Part shown: piece after piece, positions 21,285 through 33,124 of the stretch
Layout of the letters: each line of letters starts with the position of its first letter
Numbering within the stretch: the first letter of the stretch is position 1
From: Poronia punctata
Lineage: Eukaryota > Ascomycota > Sordariomycetes > Xylariales > Xylariaceae
NCBI GenBank assembly: GCA_022579005.1
Contig: MU401499.1
Span: forward strand, 1-64,000
DNA: 64,000 nt
Direction of reading: 5' to 3'
Notes under the pieces: generated by a model
What the model was told of the DNA's origin: nothing
What the model saw: the letters and a program-made list of their open reading frames with translations, nothing else
Database searches by the model: none
Program-made: the position numbers and the translations under genes

Positions 21285-23353
21285 TTAAAGTTTAGCAGTG
21301 CTGTCGGTGTAACCAGTGCCGTAGACAATGGCCCGGTTCAGCTCCAAGCTAGCCAGGTTCTTCCTGGAGCCCGTAGCACGAGCTGATAAACCTCTGCTAC
21401 CCAGATAACGCTGGCACATCTCGTGCACAACCGGGCCCTCGTCGCTCTTCACGTCCTTGATGAATAATATCGCCATCAAGGCTTCTGCCAGTGTCCACAT
21501 GACATCTCTGGCTTGGGGCACCAGCTCGTCTTGCGTGCCCTCCTCGAGTTGCACCTTTAACGTTTCCCACTGCCTCCGAGCCGGCTCGCTTTCGGGGTTC
21601 TTGTTTTGTTGTCCTTGGAATAGTTCGTCCAGCGCCCTGACGCTGTCGGCGCCTCCTTTCGGATGCTTCAAGGCCCGGATGAGGTCTGTGCCCAACACAT
21701 CCGTCGTCCCTTCCCAAATGTTCAGCACACATACGTCCCGGAATATCCTCGCGATATTCAGATATTCCGATTCGGCATTCTCCAAATACCCCACGCCACC
21801 AAGAGACTCCATACAGGCGTATATGAGCGGGATGCACTTCTTCGTAACATATGCTTTCAGCAAGGGCGTCAGCACGCGTAGAAGCGGAGTGACGAGTTCC
21901 TGGCGCGGCGTGATATCCGCCACCGCCCCCGTCGCCCGAGGCGAGGACGGATGTTCCTCCATGCCTAACAAGTAAGCACTGTAGAAAGACAGTAACATCA
22001 TGGCATGTTGCTCGACGACTAGATCGGCCAGCGTGCGCATGTGCAGCGGGCTATCGACGAGCTTCATCCGTCTACCGCGGCCGGCGCCCACCTCGCGCAC
22101 CTGCGCATACGCTCGCGCAATCGACAACCCGCGGCTCAGAGAAGCGACGGCGCTGACGGCCGATCGCACCCGCGTTATGGTCAGGATCGTGGCGATCTGT
22201 TTTATCCCTTCGCCCTCTTTGCCGACGAGCCAGCCTCGCATTCCCTTGAGTTCTAACTCGGCTGTCGGGAGGGGTTTTGTCCCCATCTTGTTCTTGAGCC
22301 GTGAGATGGTCACGCCGTTGAGTTCCGTTCCTCCGGCTCTTCCCGTGGCGTTGGTCACGAGGGAAGGGTTATGTCGTCTCATTGGGGCGTAGAATGCCGA
22401 GAGACCTTTGGGTGTCTGAGCGAGCAACATCGTCATGTTGCTATCTGTTGCGCTCGAAAACCATTTGAATCCATCTATGCTCCAGGGACCTAGCGGGATT
22501 CCCTCTTCCGGATCGCACAGGGGCGCATCGGCGGGGAGGGGAGAGTATGTGGCGACCGTCTCGGATAGGGAAACGTCGCTGCCGCCGATGCGTTCCGTCA
22601 TCCATTGTCCGCTTGTCCAGCCTTTTCGCACATCTCTCGACACGAGGTGGTCGTATGCGTTCTGGAATACTTTCCGTCTCTCGGCGTCGAGGTTCGGATC
22701 GCGGAGATGGGTCTGTAGCACTCGGGCTGCGCCGTCTGCCATTGCGACGGGACATCCGACGTTGGCGCCCGACGGCTCGAAGATGAGTTCGCGGAGGTAC
22801 TGGACTATTCGTGTGTATTGATCCAACACTGGTTCGTAACCCTGACTGACAAGACTGGTGAGGGTCGGCGCAACATGTTAGCGAGTTTTCTTTTGTGTGC
22901 GTGTGTGTTGGTAGTCAGTCATCATATAGGTACGTACGTACCCCTTTTCAACAGTAAACTGTGAAAGTTTCCTCCACCCCTCGCTCAAAACCAACTTGGT
23001 GCTAACCTGTTTACCGAAAGCATTCCTCCCACCGCCGGCGATATACGGCTGGTTCTTCTCCGCGTCGGTGACCCAGTCAAAGATGTGCGGCTCCAACACC
23101 TCGTCGGCGAATTGCGCAATCTCCGTCTCGACGGTTTTGGCGACATCACGAGGTACGAATACTGTTTTGTTTTGATTAATGTATTATGATATGTTTATTT
23201 GTTTATTCGTGGGAAAGTTCTGCCATCCGATGTTCTTCTTACGGGGCGCTACTTACACTTCCAAACACGTTTTATACTCGGATCATGAAGAAACTGGTTC
23301 TTTAACTGAGGGAGTTGTTGGAAGAAACCCGTATTCGCAGTTGCCGCCTCCAT
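21285..23353 (-). CDS. AidB-like acyl-CoA dehydrogenase, probable peroxisomal form
   Basis: Three exons on the minus strand: 23353-23257, 23161-22942 and 22854-21285; 628 residues with consistent phases. The N-terminal part (FFQQLPQLKNQFLHDPS, VLEPHIFDWVTDAEKNQPYI) is typical of the AidB branch of flavin acyl-CoA dehydrogenases. The core has CPVAMADGAA, MTERIGGSDVS (flavin/substrate loop), the FKWFSSATD block, and NIWEGTTDVLGTDLIRAL near the catalytic region. The protein ends in TAKL, whose last three residues AKL form a plausible PTS1 peroxisomal import signal. E. coli AidB belongs to the alkylation response; the fungal substrates are unknown to me. Role in fatty acyl or related oxidation is an inference. 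Confidence 0.9.
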
Positions 23354-24807
23354 AATTAAGACTCGATAGGGGAGGTAAGAGCACTACAATAATATACACA
23401 GAAGGAAGTTACAATGCTTTCCGTCGTCTTATAATATTACCCATCCTTCTACCTATTATCTAGTAGGTACATTACCTCACATCGTATTATATATGAACTA
23501 GACTAAGTAGGTAACTTCCTCCCCGCAACAGCCTATGATTTCTTTCCCGCGTTCCCCGGTAATATCTAGGTTTGGCCCGTTACCTAGTTCAACTTGGAAT
23601 AGGTACGTAAAGGTAAGGAGGTAATAATAAGTTGAAATAAGATCCGCTCTTTCCCAAAGATTTTAAACGTGGGGATCTTTCTCAATGCCGAGGTACCCCA
23701 CGTTCCAAATCCCTTGGGCCTTTACCACACCTACCTACCTTTACCTAGATGGTCTAACCTAGCCCGGGAGGTTTCTATTAGAAGGAATACTTTTGGAAGG
23801 GCTTCTTAATAAAACTCACATTGGTTAGATAAACTTGTCGTATAAAGATACTAGAATACGGGACCGACCAAACCACGATCGCCGTTGGATGGCCATGACG
23901 AGTTGGCCGAAAGGGGAAAGAGTCGCATGGTGCATGAACTGAGGGGCGGAAACTATTCCGTTTCTACTTTAAGATGTCATTAGGTCTCGACAACCTAGAC
24001 TAGGGTAAAGTTCGAACTTCGAACGCAGTGCTTACACCATACAATAGACATTTAACACCATCACATACAGGTCGGGTATCTGCTGTGATCTGCAGGTTTT
24101 ACTCGTCACAAGATGTATCACACCTTTTATCATTCCTTGTCCAATAGGTAGATTTAAGTACGTTTGCAATGCCTAAATACCCTTTCCTGTGTATGTAGGT
24201 ATGTTCGAGCTGACATGGTCTAGGTGTTCTTACATACATAAAAGAAGGACAACATACAAGTATCAAGCATCTAGATTAGTCTAGGTCAGGTACTTGTAAT
24301 TCTCACGCAAAAAGCTGATACACCTGGGTATAATACTCAGTGAACTTACGTCCATAAAAACCCCGGTGTTGTTTCCACGCACGTTTTTCGAAACGAGCCC
24401 GACAACTTGGGTTGCATGAGATGAGCGCCAACGCCACCAAAAAAGGCCGAGGTGACACCTACATCCTCACCTGACCTACAACGATTAAGGTGGTCTTTCC
24501 TGGTTTGGTGCTTGGAAACGTGATATGAAGACGTCCATCATCATGATCTCGCTACCCAGAACCCAATAGCTGAGATTATGGCATTTTGCGTAAAGAGACG
24601 CGTTTGGACTTGAAATTCGAGGTGCCGGTGCATTAATTACGTAGATTATTGGAGTGGTAAAAACACTTATTAAGACACAGCTTTGTTTTATTGTACATAA
24701 TACTGACAGTTCAGGATAGGTATTATATACATGTATACAACGGTAATCTATGATATAAAACACCACCATCATGCTAATTTTTTATACAGACATTATTACT
24801 TAGATAT
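23354..24807. other. 1.45 kb intergenic, no gene seen
   Basis: AT-rich, with TACCTA/TAGGTA words and short CT-rich runs. The left end is upstream of the acyl-CoA dehydrogenase. No coding potential is supported on either strand. Confidence 0.45.
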
Positions 24808-26634
24808 TTATATATGACTTAACCTTAGATCCAAATATGCCCCAAGAACCGAATTCTCACTCTCAGCTCTCGAGTGTTTATCAGAAGGCGGTCTCTTGAC
24901 GCTAAACGACACAATAGGCGCCTGCGCCTGTGTCTGCTTTGCCCGCTCCTCCGTAATGACGCCTAGGCCGAGACCGACGCCCGAAACCGAACCCGAAGAA
25001 TGATGCTGATGCCTATGCGTATGCGTATCATCCTGGCGCGTTATTTCAAGGGAGTCATTGCTATTATTCTCTTCGCGGGCCTCGCCTTCCATCAGCTCGC
25101 GCATGATGACCATGCCTTCTTGTCTGTCTTCCGCGTTGGAAATGTCGAGTCCCCATGCACGGAGGAAGTTTGCTTCGCCTCGGTATTGGCGGTGGAGCCA
25201 GTAGCGTTCTTTGGATGTCAGCTTCTTCTTTTGGCTTTCGTCCGTCTGGTCTGACGGATCCGACTCTGGCTCTGGACTCGGGTTTTGCTTCTCGGCTTCT
25301 CGCTCACGTTCCGCCCGTCCTCGTTCTGCCCTGTTGGTGCTTTGGCCAGTCGCATCAGACATATCTCTTCTATGTCTTGGCGCTTGTGGTTGGGGTTGGG
25401 ACTGGGGTTGGCCGCGTATCTTCCCGTGGCCTGCTAGCTTCGTGCTAGGGATGATGGGCGGGAGAGGCCCAGCGGGCGGCGGACTTGTGAGTGGCGGGAG
25501 TGATTGTTGTTGTTGTTGTGGATCCGGGGACCAGCCCGTTTGCCGACGAGTGCCGCCCACGACAAATTCCTGCGCTTGGTGTATCGTCACCTCGTCAGAA
25601 AGGGGAGATATAGCGTGTGTTAGTTCGAGCCCGATTTCGGCCTCGGTCTCAGGCGTCTGGGCATCGGCTTCCATATCAGCAGTTTCTTCTTCTTGCACCA
25701 TGGGCTGTGCGGGCTGCTGCTGCATGGGCGAGCGGCGCCGCACACGTTCCGTACCAGTGCCCTCCGCGTTAGATTGTGTACGGCGGAGATGAACTTCTTT
25801 CGCTCGGAGCGAAATTCCCTCTGTCGGCACTATGGCCCTTTGCGACAGTGGTGGGGGCGCGTGGCGGGATGCTTGCGATAGGGATGTGGATCTCTTGGGG
25901 AACGACGCGGTTTTGGGAGCCGGTTTCGTATCTGCGACATCCGTGGCAGAAGTGGACGGGGACGGAAGTGGGGAGATGGAGGATGCCTGGGATGCCTGGG
26001 AGGTGGCCCTAGTTGACGAGGATACAGGCGTCCGCGGGGAAAGCAGGCTCTCTTCGACCGCTTCAGCGGCAGAAGTTGAGAAAGGGCTGAGCTTGTGTGG
26101 GCCAGACTCGTTCGATGCCCTTTCGTCCACGTTCCCTTGCCTGCCCCTCTGCTGTTTTTCGCTCTTCTGTTCTGCCGGTCCTAGTGCTGGCGGTACCGTA
26201 AACCACTGCGTGACTGGTCTATCATTATCATCCCGGTCCAAAGCACCTGTATAGCCCTGTGAATGCCCATCTGCGCTATCAACGGCGATCCCGATGCCTG
26301 TTTGGCTCGGTAGCGGGCCGCCAAAATTCCATTGCGTCACAGGCCGTTCTCCCGTCTGAGATGTTTCTGGTACGGGAAGCTCGAGATGGCCGTGACTATA
26401 ACCTAGCCCGACTCTAGAGCCGCCCAAGTGCACAATGTCGGGTTCTACCTGCCGCTTAGAACCGTTGGAACTAGGCCAAATAGTCACAGGTAAGTTTGCG
26501 GTTCAAGGATTATGCCGCTGCGGAACGTAGGTACACGTAACAATAGGGTTCGGCGCATACCTTGAGCTTGTTTTACTCGAATGTCCCCTGACCCAATCCA
26601 AAGCCCTATGGCTCGGTCCTCTTGAAAGTGGCAT
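24808..26634 (-). CDS. Low-complexity protein of unknown function
   Basis: Two exons on the minus strand, 26634-26561 and 26470-24808; 578 residues. The small first exon encodes MPLSRGPSHRALDWVRGHSS and joins KTSS-SNGSKRQVEPDIVHLGG in phase. The pentapeptide PVTQW occurs twice near the N-terminus, in ERPVTQW and DRPVTQW. Residues ~120-400 are Ser/Pro/Gln/Thr-rich and probably disordered. A charged helical module near the C-terminus (KKLTSKERYWLHRQYRGEAN, then FLRAWGLDISNAEDRQEG) looks folded and is the most likely conserved part. No membrane helix or enzyme motif is seen. Function unknown. Confidence 0.75.
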
Positions 26635-28191
26635 TTTGCAACTCTTTTTCTTCTTTCCCCTCGGTCACTAAGGCGGGAGACACTATGCCGGCATCGGCAT
26701 ACGGTTCAAAGTAGTATATGTTACTTGCTGAAACCGTTCGGTGATAGAGCAGTCTTAGGCTTGATTTATTTGGAAGTAGAGAGAAGAGAGCTAGGAACTG
26801 AAAACAGTTCGACACCGCGACCCTGGTGTCTGGATTATGTCCCGTATTTGTGTTACGCTGTCATATTGCACATCCAGAAGGTAGGCGCAGCGTCTCTAAA
26901 AAAAAAGGGCCAAGCCACGAAACTAGAGGTAATTGTACATGATATCCCTGTCATGGACCCTCCCCGAGTCTGAGACGGTCATTGGCCATAGCGCCGTTGG
27001 AAAGTGGTTCGTCTTTAGTGGAATGATACGTCGAGGTCGATCCTCGGCTTTTTGCAGCAGATCGAAACGCATTTCGTGTTACTGAAACAAGTAGATCGCT
27101 ATACATCTGTGATTGGATGACGTTGGGAAAAGTGATGAATTGCATCGACATCTCCCAATTACTTACCACATTTCTTCATTTTCCTCGTTTATATCGTTTC
27201 TTCTTTCCCTTGCGCGTACGCGTGCCTGGCAAGGCCTATCTTACACGTGAAACATGTAACCTAAGACGGTTAGATCAGCCAAGCTCTTCGTTCGTGTTAA
27301 AGCGGATACGTCATCCCCAGGGCCCCCCTGAATAAGCCTTGACGTTTTCCAGACGCTCAGATACAGCGAATATTGAATTGCATCAGCAGGATTCTACAAG
27401 ACGTTCTCACTGTTCCCCCATCCGTGCAAGAGAAATCAACGTGACCAGGCACGTGTAGGTTGGTTTGGTTTGACCGTCGACTCCTGGGTAACCACAGCGA
27501 CCTAATATACGCTATGTCAGATTGACAGGCGCAGTGATTATTGGGTATGTACGTGTACACGTAGATTACAGGTCAGTACACGTAAGCAAAAGAACTTCAT
27601 CTCGCAAATTATTGTTAATCTCACACTACGATGCTACCCCTTTGACCTGTGCATCATATCGCAATGGCTTCTCTCATTAATGAATAGATGTCTTCTTCAT
27701 CAACGCATCAGCACAACAAAAATACAGAAAGTGTTCGATGTTAGTAGTCTAACCGTTAGCTCTTGGTTTGGTGGGCCTTGGTACTGCTTACAAATAACGG
27801 GCCAAAACCATCTATGACAGCGTCATTGTCGTTATAGGTCTCTGTTGAAAATTGTTAAGGTATTTCCTTTTGGACGAGGCTACACGAGTGCCAAAGCCAG
27901 TTTGCTATGAACCCATATTTAGTTATATCATTAGTCACATGTTTTCTCTTTCTCTCATATATCTCTTGCTATGATGCTGGGATGAGGCTAAATGCCTGGA
28001 AAGAGCCCGGCTGTTCTCCGGCAGTCATCATCCGTGGATGTGTAGACACTATCAAGGTTTTTATTTTTTTTATTTTTATTTCCGGCCCCTGTTGCGAAAC
28101 CCTCCCAACGCGAAGTCATGCTTTAGGTGTGGGCTGGGAGATATATACCTATCTATCCCTATTATTTTAAACGCCGTCTCCTGTGGCGCAT
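26635..28191. other. 1.56 kb intergenic, no gene seen
   Basis: Only short frames without support. The left end is the promoter side of the low-complexity protein and the right end is 3' of the SGNH esterase. Confidence 0.45.
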
Positions 28192-29405
28192 CTATTGCGC
28201 GGGCGGCGGCGGGTTCGGATTCTTGGGCGGTTCCGGCTCGTACGTCAAAGGCTCATCGGCTCGTTCTAATTCTCCATCCAACGGTATTCCGTTATCTTCC
28301 GGCGACTTGAAGAAGCCCCGCTTATCAGCTTGTACAAAGGCATCGAAGAAGATGTCGGACATCAGCTCATATCCGTGGTCAAACGGATGCGTCCCATCCT
28401 TCGAGATGTCTTCCGGGACGGGCCTATCCGGCAGTCCTTGCTCGCAGTGCATCTCAGCCAGGACAACTGGCCGCCCCTCGCGCTGCAGTTGGGATGCCAG
28501 TTTCCGAATCTGGATGTTGATGTCGAGGATACAAGGTTCCTTGCTTGGAACCGTGTTCGTCAAGAGCGTCGACAGGATGACGGTCGCGCGGGGAGACTGG
28601 TCTAACAGGTACTTTACAAGGTCGCCCATGCGTTTCCCCGCATTCTCCGTGTCGTGTTTCTGGAGACAGTCATTACTGCCGACATGGATGAGGAAGACGT
28701 TCGGTTTCACCTCCGGCACGATGTGAGTCGAGTGCTCGTGGATCTGGTCGATCCGGTTGCCTTTGAAGGCCTCCAAGTCGTTGTCCTTGAATGCGCCAAG
28801 ACGCTGCGACCCGACGAAATTGACTGCGTTTCCCATGGCGGCCAGCTTGTCGCGCAAGGGTGATCGGAAGCCCAGATTGCCCGTCGACACGTCGCCGCGC
28901 GTCACTGAGGCACCTAGGCACATAACACGGAGAGGGACACCGCCTCCCAGAGGTGTTGGCGCGATCCTAAGAATCGACGTCTGCGTAGGGTTAGACCCAT
29001 CGTGGTTGTCGTGAGCATCAGCGACGAGGAGCACATCGCTGGCTGATCCGGAATGCTCGTGGAGGTCTCCAGTAACAACTAGCACCCCATCGGACGTGCC
29101 CGGCAACAGATGTGGTTGGGAATTTGGCGAGTTCGATGCTGCTTCTTGAGGAATGTTGAAACCAGAGCCACCATGGTAAGTCCGGGGATCAACTTCAAGC
29201 GTGTTGTGGAAACTATAGACTAAACGCCGGTCAGTTCTGCTGTTCAGATTCTCTCCTGGTCCCTTGCAGCGACTCCAAAGGCTTTGAAATCAGACTCACC
29301 CATCAAAGTAATGGTCAACAGGAGAGTTGCGAATAAAATAGGGGCCTTTCGGCCGATAATAATACTCGCGACGCCTCGCCAGTCGTCTCCTTTAGGCGGC
29401 AGCAT
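28192..29405 (-). CDS. SGNH-fold esterase with N-terminal membrane anchor (CE3-like)
   Basis: Two exons on the minus strand, 29405-29300 and 29219-28192; 377 residues. Residues ~23-40 (APILFATLLLTITLMVYSF across the splice) form a signal-anchor helix preceded by a basic cytosolic segment, so the catalytic domain should face the lumen or outside. The SGNH blocks are present: Ser140 in LGASVTRG, the GSND block (Gly216-Asp219), and DGTH with Asp310 and His313. The overall layout resembles carbohydrate esterase family 3 (acetylxylan esterase-like). The C-terminus is Pro/Glu-rich (EPEPPKNPNPPPPAQ). Substrate is unknown; deacetylation of wall or plant polysaccharide is an inference. Confidence 0.87.
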
Positions 29406-31715
29406 GATGAAGACGGACCAGAATGATATCGTATAAGCCAGCCAGCCAGCCGCCCCTGATCCCTCTCTTCACGATGGCTGATGACCCAGTACCTATACCT
29501 ATACCAAGCAAGAAATCACAATAACGAGTGTCACGACAACATATTGCTGTCACTAAACCCGCCTGAGACGTTAAAGAGAGTGGGTAGTATGAAAGTCGAA
29601 AGAGGTTGAATCTTGTATTACTCGGTCGGCCAAGACAAGGACGATATAAGAGAAAAACGATCGTCCAGGCGTCCAAGTCCCACAGCAGGGGTACCGGCAC
29701 GGGGGGACGGGGTAAGGGTGCCAGCGCCAGCACGTAGGAAGCACAATTTTATCTTTCTACAATATATTCCGCCATACGGCCATCCGTCGCGGTCCAGATC
29801 TGGGTTCTTTTGCATAGTACAGCCATAAGGCGTGCCGGCAGCCGAATGGCGCCCTTGCCAAGAAATGTTAGTGTGAGCTTGTGAAATCCGTCGTGCCTGC
29901 CCACTTGTCGACAACAGCATGCATTATGAAGACACAATAAGGGCTGGCTCATGCTCTTGGTAGCGATGATGACCGTTAGACACCTACGCCCCAAGTCTAA
30001 ATGGTAAAAGCCGCCATCATGCGACGATTAGGGAGTTCCTAGAGAGAGGCAGATGTACCTAAAGCGATCTCTATCTAGATAAGATGGGTGTGTCGAAGAG
30101 ATGAGATAGAGATATCGGAAATGGTCAGAATTGGCCACAGATTGCAGCGCGGTGGGGGCTTCAGCCCAGGGTAATACCAAATATAGGTGAATATTAAGAG
30201 ACCCCTACCCCATTTGACAAGGTCGCCGTCTTGTAACCTCGTACCAGTTTTTTTTAACAGCGGTGGCCGCATACGTCCGCACGCTTATACACGTACAATC
30301 ACAAGCGAACGGTATTACACCACGCCGTACTAATATGAACACGGCGTATTGGGCTGGATCGTCCTACACGGCGTCTGTGTACTCCAGCCTTCGTACTCGT
30401 AGGTAACCCTCGTCCTACCTAGATACACGTACGAGTACCTACGTCTACTCAGTACCTGTGTGTATATTCTTGGCGTGGAATCTGTCACCGTTGACAGATA
30501 ATTACCTATACGGAGAGAGGACCACGAGACGTCAAATCCCGTCCGAGTCTAGTACGTAGGTTGGCAGTAGCTTATTTTGTACGAGACTACGAGTAATATT
30601 AAACATAGGTATTTTCTACTCGTAGACGGGTCTGGCCAGCAGGTTCTGACAGGAAAAAGAGTGCTAAAGTGAGTTAGTGGTTCGTGGATTGGGAAATTAG
30701 CTATTTTCTTTTCTGTGGCATGATTGGTAGATACTTAGTAATCGTCATTCAGCCCTATTGGTTCAGCAGAGAGACGACCGCCCTTGTCAAATTCTCAATA
30801 TATGGCCATTTTTTTGACCGTCTGGCGTCGGTGGTGGTAATTATGTGATATCTATGCCTGTCCAGTCAGTTGTGGTGAATAGGGACAAAGTAATATTGAT
30901 AGCAAAAACACCGAGTCCCAATCCTGCGACGGTCACCCTGCCACCCTGCCACCAATTGGGATTGGGCATACCTATCGTAATTCTACCAGATAAAGGATAG
31001 GGCCGTGGGGAAAGTGCACCTACGTTGTACAACTACTGTACATATGAGTAAGTAGGCTGCATGGGTCTACTTGAAATAAATGATAGCATCAGCATAATCT
31101 TTTATTTATATTCCTCGAGGAATCGTTTAGGTATGCCTTGGGATACCATAGCATTCCTTCTGCACAGGCGCGGCGCAGTAGTTACATTTTACAGCAGACC
31201 GGCTGCTAACTTTGGTGCCTTATTACTCAGTACTTTACAGATGTCAACGTCTCATGGGGACATACATATGCTCCATACCTACATGTATCTACTCGTATAA
31301 GGTCGGAACTTTCAACATATTAACTTATATACATCCTATGTGCCTTATAAGGTAGGAATTACCTACGAGTATATGTGGCTTAATTGGCAAGTCCTCGGCT
31401 TCGTGTGAAGTTATCCTGTCTCCCTAGAACTGGTCATATAGTTACCTACCTTTTGTAGGTATAACCCGCCAACATTTTTTCATACACGAATATAACCGTT
31501 GCGAGTGCAAAAATGACAATACGACATGTTCAGGCAGTATTTGCCCGAAGATCGATAAACCATATAGGCAGAGCCCTCTAGATTGAGGACGCGGCGTGAG
31601 CGCCCCAAAGGTAGACCACCTACTCGTAATAGCATACGAGTAATAGGTATGGCTCTACCTATCCAGGCTCCTATGCGGCCGTACCGCGTCTCTCCAAGTG
31701 CAGGGCAAAATAAAA
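29406..31715. other. 2.3 kb intergenic rich in TACTCGTA words
   Basis: No gene seen. The 1.25 kb from 30394 to 31642 contains eight of the thirty TACTCGTA/TACGAGTA words (30394, 30430, 30588, 30617, 31290, 31364, 31621, 31635). The left end is the promoter side of the SGNH esterase. Confidence 0.5.
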
Positions 31716-33124
31716 ATGTTTTCCTCATTTTGGCACGCTGTCGGGGCATTGGCCAGAATCTCCTTTACCGCGGTTACGGCCGTAAGCTTCACGATCCCGG
31801 GCCGCGAGGGCACGGAACATACACACATGTGCCAGTGTATCCGGCTCCCGTTGGGATCTCGTTTGGATTATTTACAAAATGTCACAACTACGACACAATG
31901 TTTGTCCAGCTGGAAAGAGTTGACGGCAGTATGACCGCCGATTCGACTCGGCGGTACCAGGTAGGAGTGAGCACAGTACGATGCGAAAACGTCAGCATAC
32001 GTTATTTTCCCACGTCAAAAATGCTGCCGACGTCCCGGCGAGTCTCACCTTTGGGTCTAGTCTGACGTCTCTGGCACCCAAGTACAAAGGTAGCGGAGGC
32101 GTGGGTTTGAACAGGGGCAAAAACATCATCCAGAACACAATGGACGCCACCAAGGTTGCCGTGAGTCGGATGAGCAACCTATTGGCAATTGAACTGGAAA
32201 TGAACTTGAGTGTAGGGCTTAGACCACCTCACGGGGCAATGGGGCATTGGCTTAGTCTTCTGCCAAAGTGCTGACCGAGGGGACATATTACCCTTGGAAC
32301 GGACAACCAATCGCCTCTGGAACTTGGAGTCCTGCTACGGACGCGGCATCGCAGAATAACGGGGCTATCATAGTCGCTTCGCCAGTCCACAAGCAGGGCG
32401 TTATCCAAGTCGGCAACTCCAATGATTCTCCACCAACTTGGGACGCTGCTGCCGAACTTGTGGCCGCTCAAAACGAAACAGTGAGACAGTTCATTCACGG
32501 CAATGCTCATCACAACTACCCAGGAGGAAGTATTTTTTCGCCGATGAGTCACCGTGACATCGCGAGTAACCTGCAGGTCTTGGACTCCGACGTTGCCACC
32601 GCTCTGAACGAGTGTAAACAATATATATTCGGAGAGACTAACTCTGGTATATGGGTTTTCCTCTTGGGGACTCCATATACCGTCCCTGCTTCATATCAGC
32701 ATAGTGATTCCAGCGCGCAGTCTCGGGAGGAGGCGTAGCAGGTGTCTCGCCTACCTTTGGTGCCGCTCTCCGGACGATGGACTATGCGGCCAGAGCAGTC
32801 TACAGGAGAATCTCTCGCACCTACTTCCACCACTGGACGATTGGTAACTGCCAATACTGCTTCTGGGGCCGTTACAGCATGGGGCCCGTATCACGGCGCA
32901 TATACAGCGACGGCGTTCATGGCCAATGCAGCTCCTCTTACGGAGTTGGATAACGGCGATTTGAATTATGCGGCATACGTCACGTTCGACTCGGATGGGG
33001 CCTCTTTGCGCGCTCTATCATATAAACCCAATCACTTCGATGACAGCGGTACCCGGTCAAGCCAGCTATTCAAGCTTCGGTTTCTTTCAAGGCAAGCGAG
33101 GGCATGTTAATTCATCTGAATTGA
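31716..33124 (+). pseudogene. Broken GH79-like glycoside hydrolase gene
   Basis: Pieces of one protein are spread over all three plus-strand frames, in family order. A signal-peptide start lies at 31716. PVYPAPVGISF follows, then PPIRLGGT after an in-frame stop. Next come GLNRGKN.IQNT, AVSRMSNLLAIEL, GNELE (acid/base Glu block), GQPIASGTWSP, GVIQVGNSNDSPPTW and FGETNS (nucleophile block). An apparently intact intron (32647-32720) leads to GVSPTFGAAL, RTYFHHWTIGNCQY and GAYTATA. Lesions: TGA at 31932-31934 where the family has Trp; a frame change between there and ~32010; loss of one base near 32196; one extra G at 32881-32884; loss of part of the C-terminal linker near 33065, after which the end ASEGMLIHLN-stop is preserved. 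Intact relatives are secreted beta-glucuronidase-like enzymes. Confidence 0.85.

Noticed and set aside
25211..25792. 193-codon plus-strand frame rich in Cys/Ser/Trp
   Set aside because: It is antisense to the low-complexity protein and arises from its repetitive codons.
10401..29405. A biosynthetic or heterokaryon-incompatibility gene cluster
   Set aside because: No polyketide synthase, peptide synthetase, terpene cyclase, HET or NACHT domain was found; neighbouring genes do not share a pathway.
32641..32720. Reading the GH79 frame change at 32.65 kb as a lesion
   Set aside because: A proper GT...AG intron (32647-32720) explains this frame change in phase, so it is not counted among the damage.
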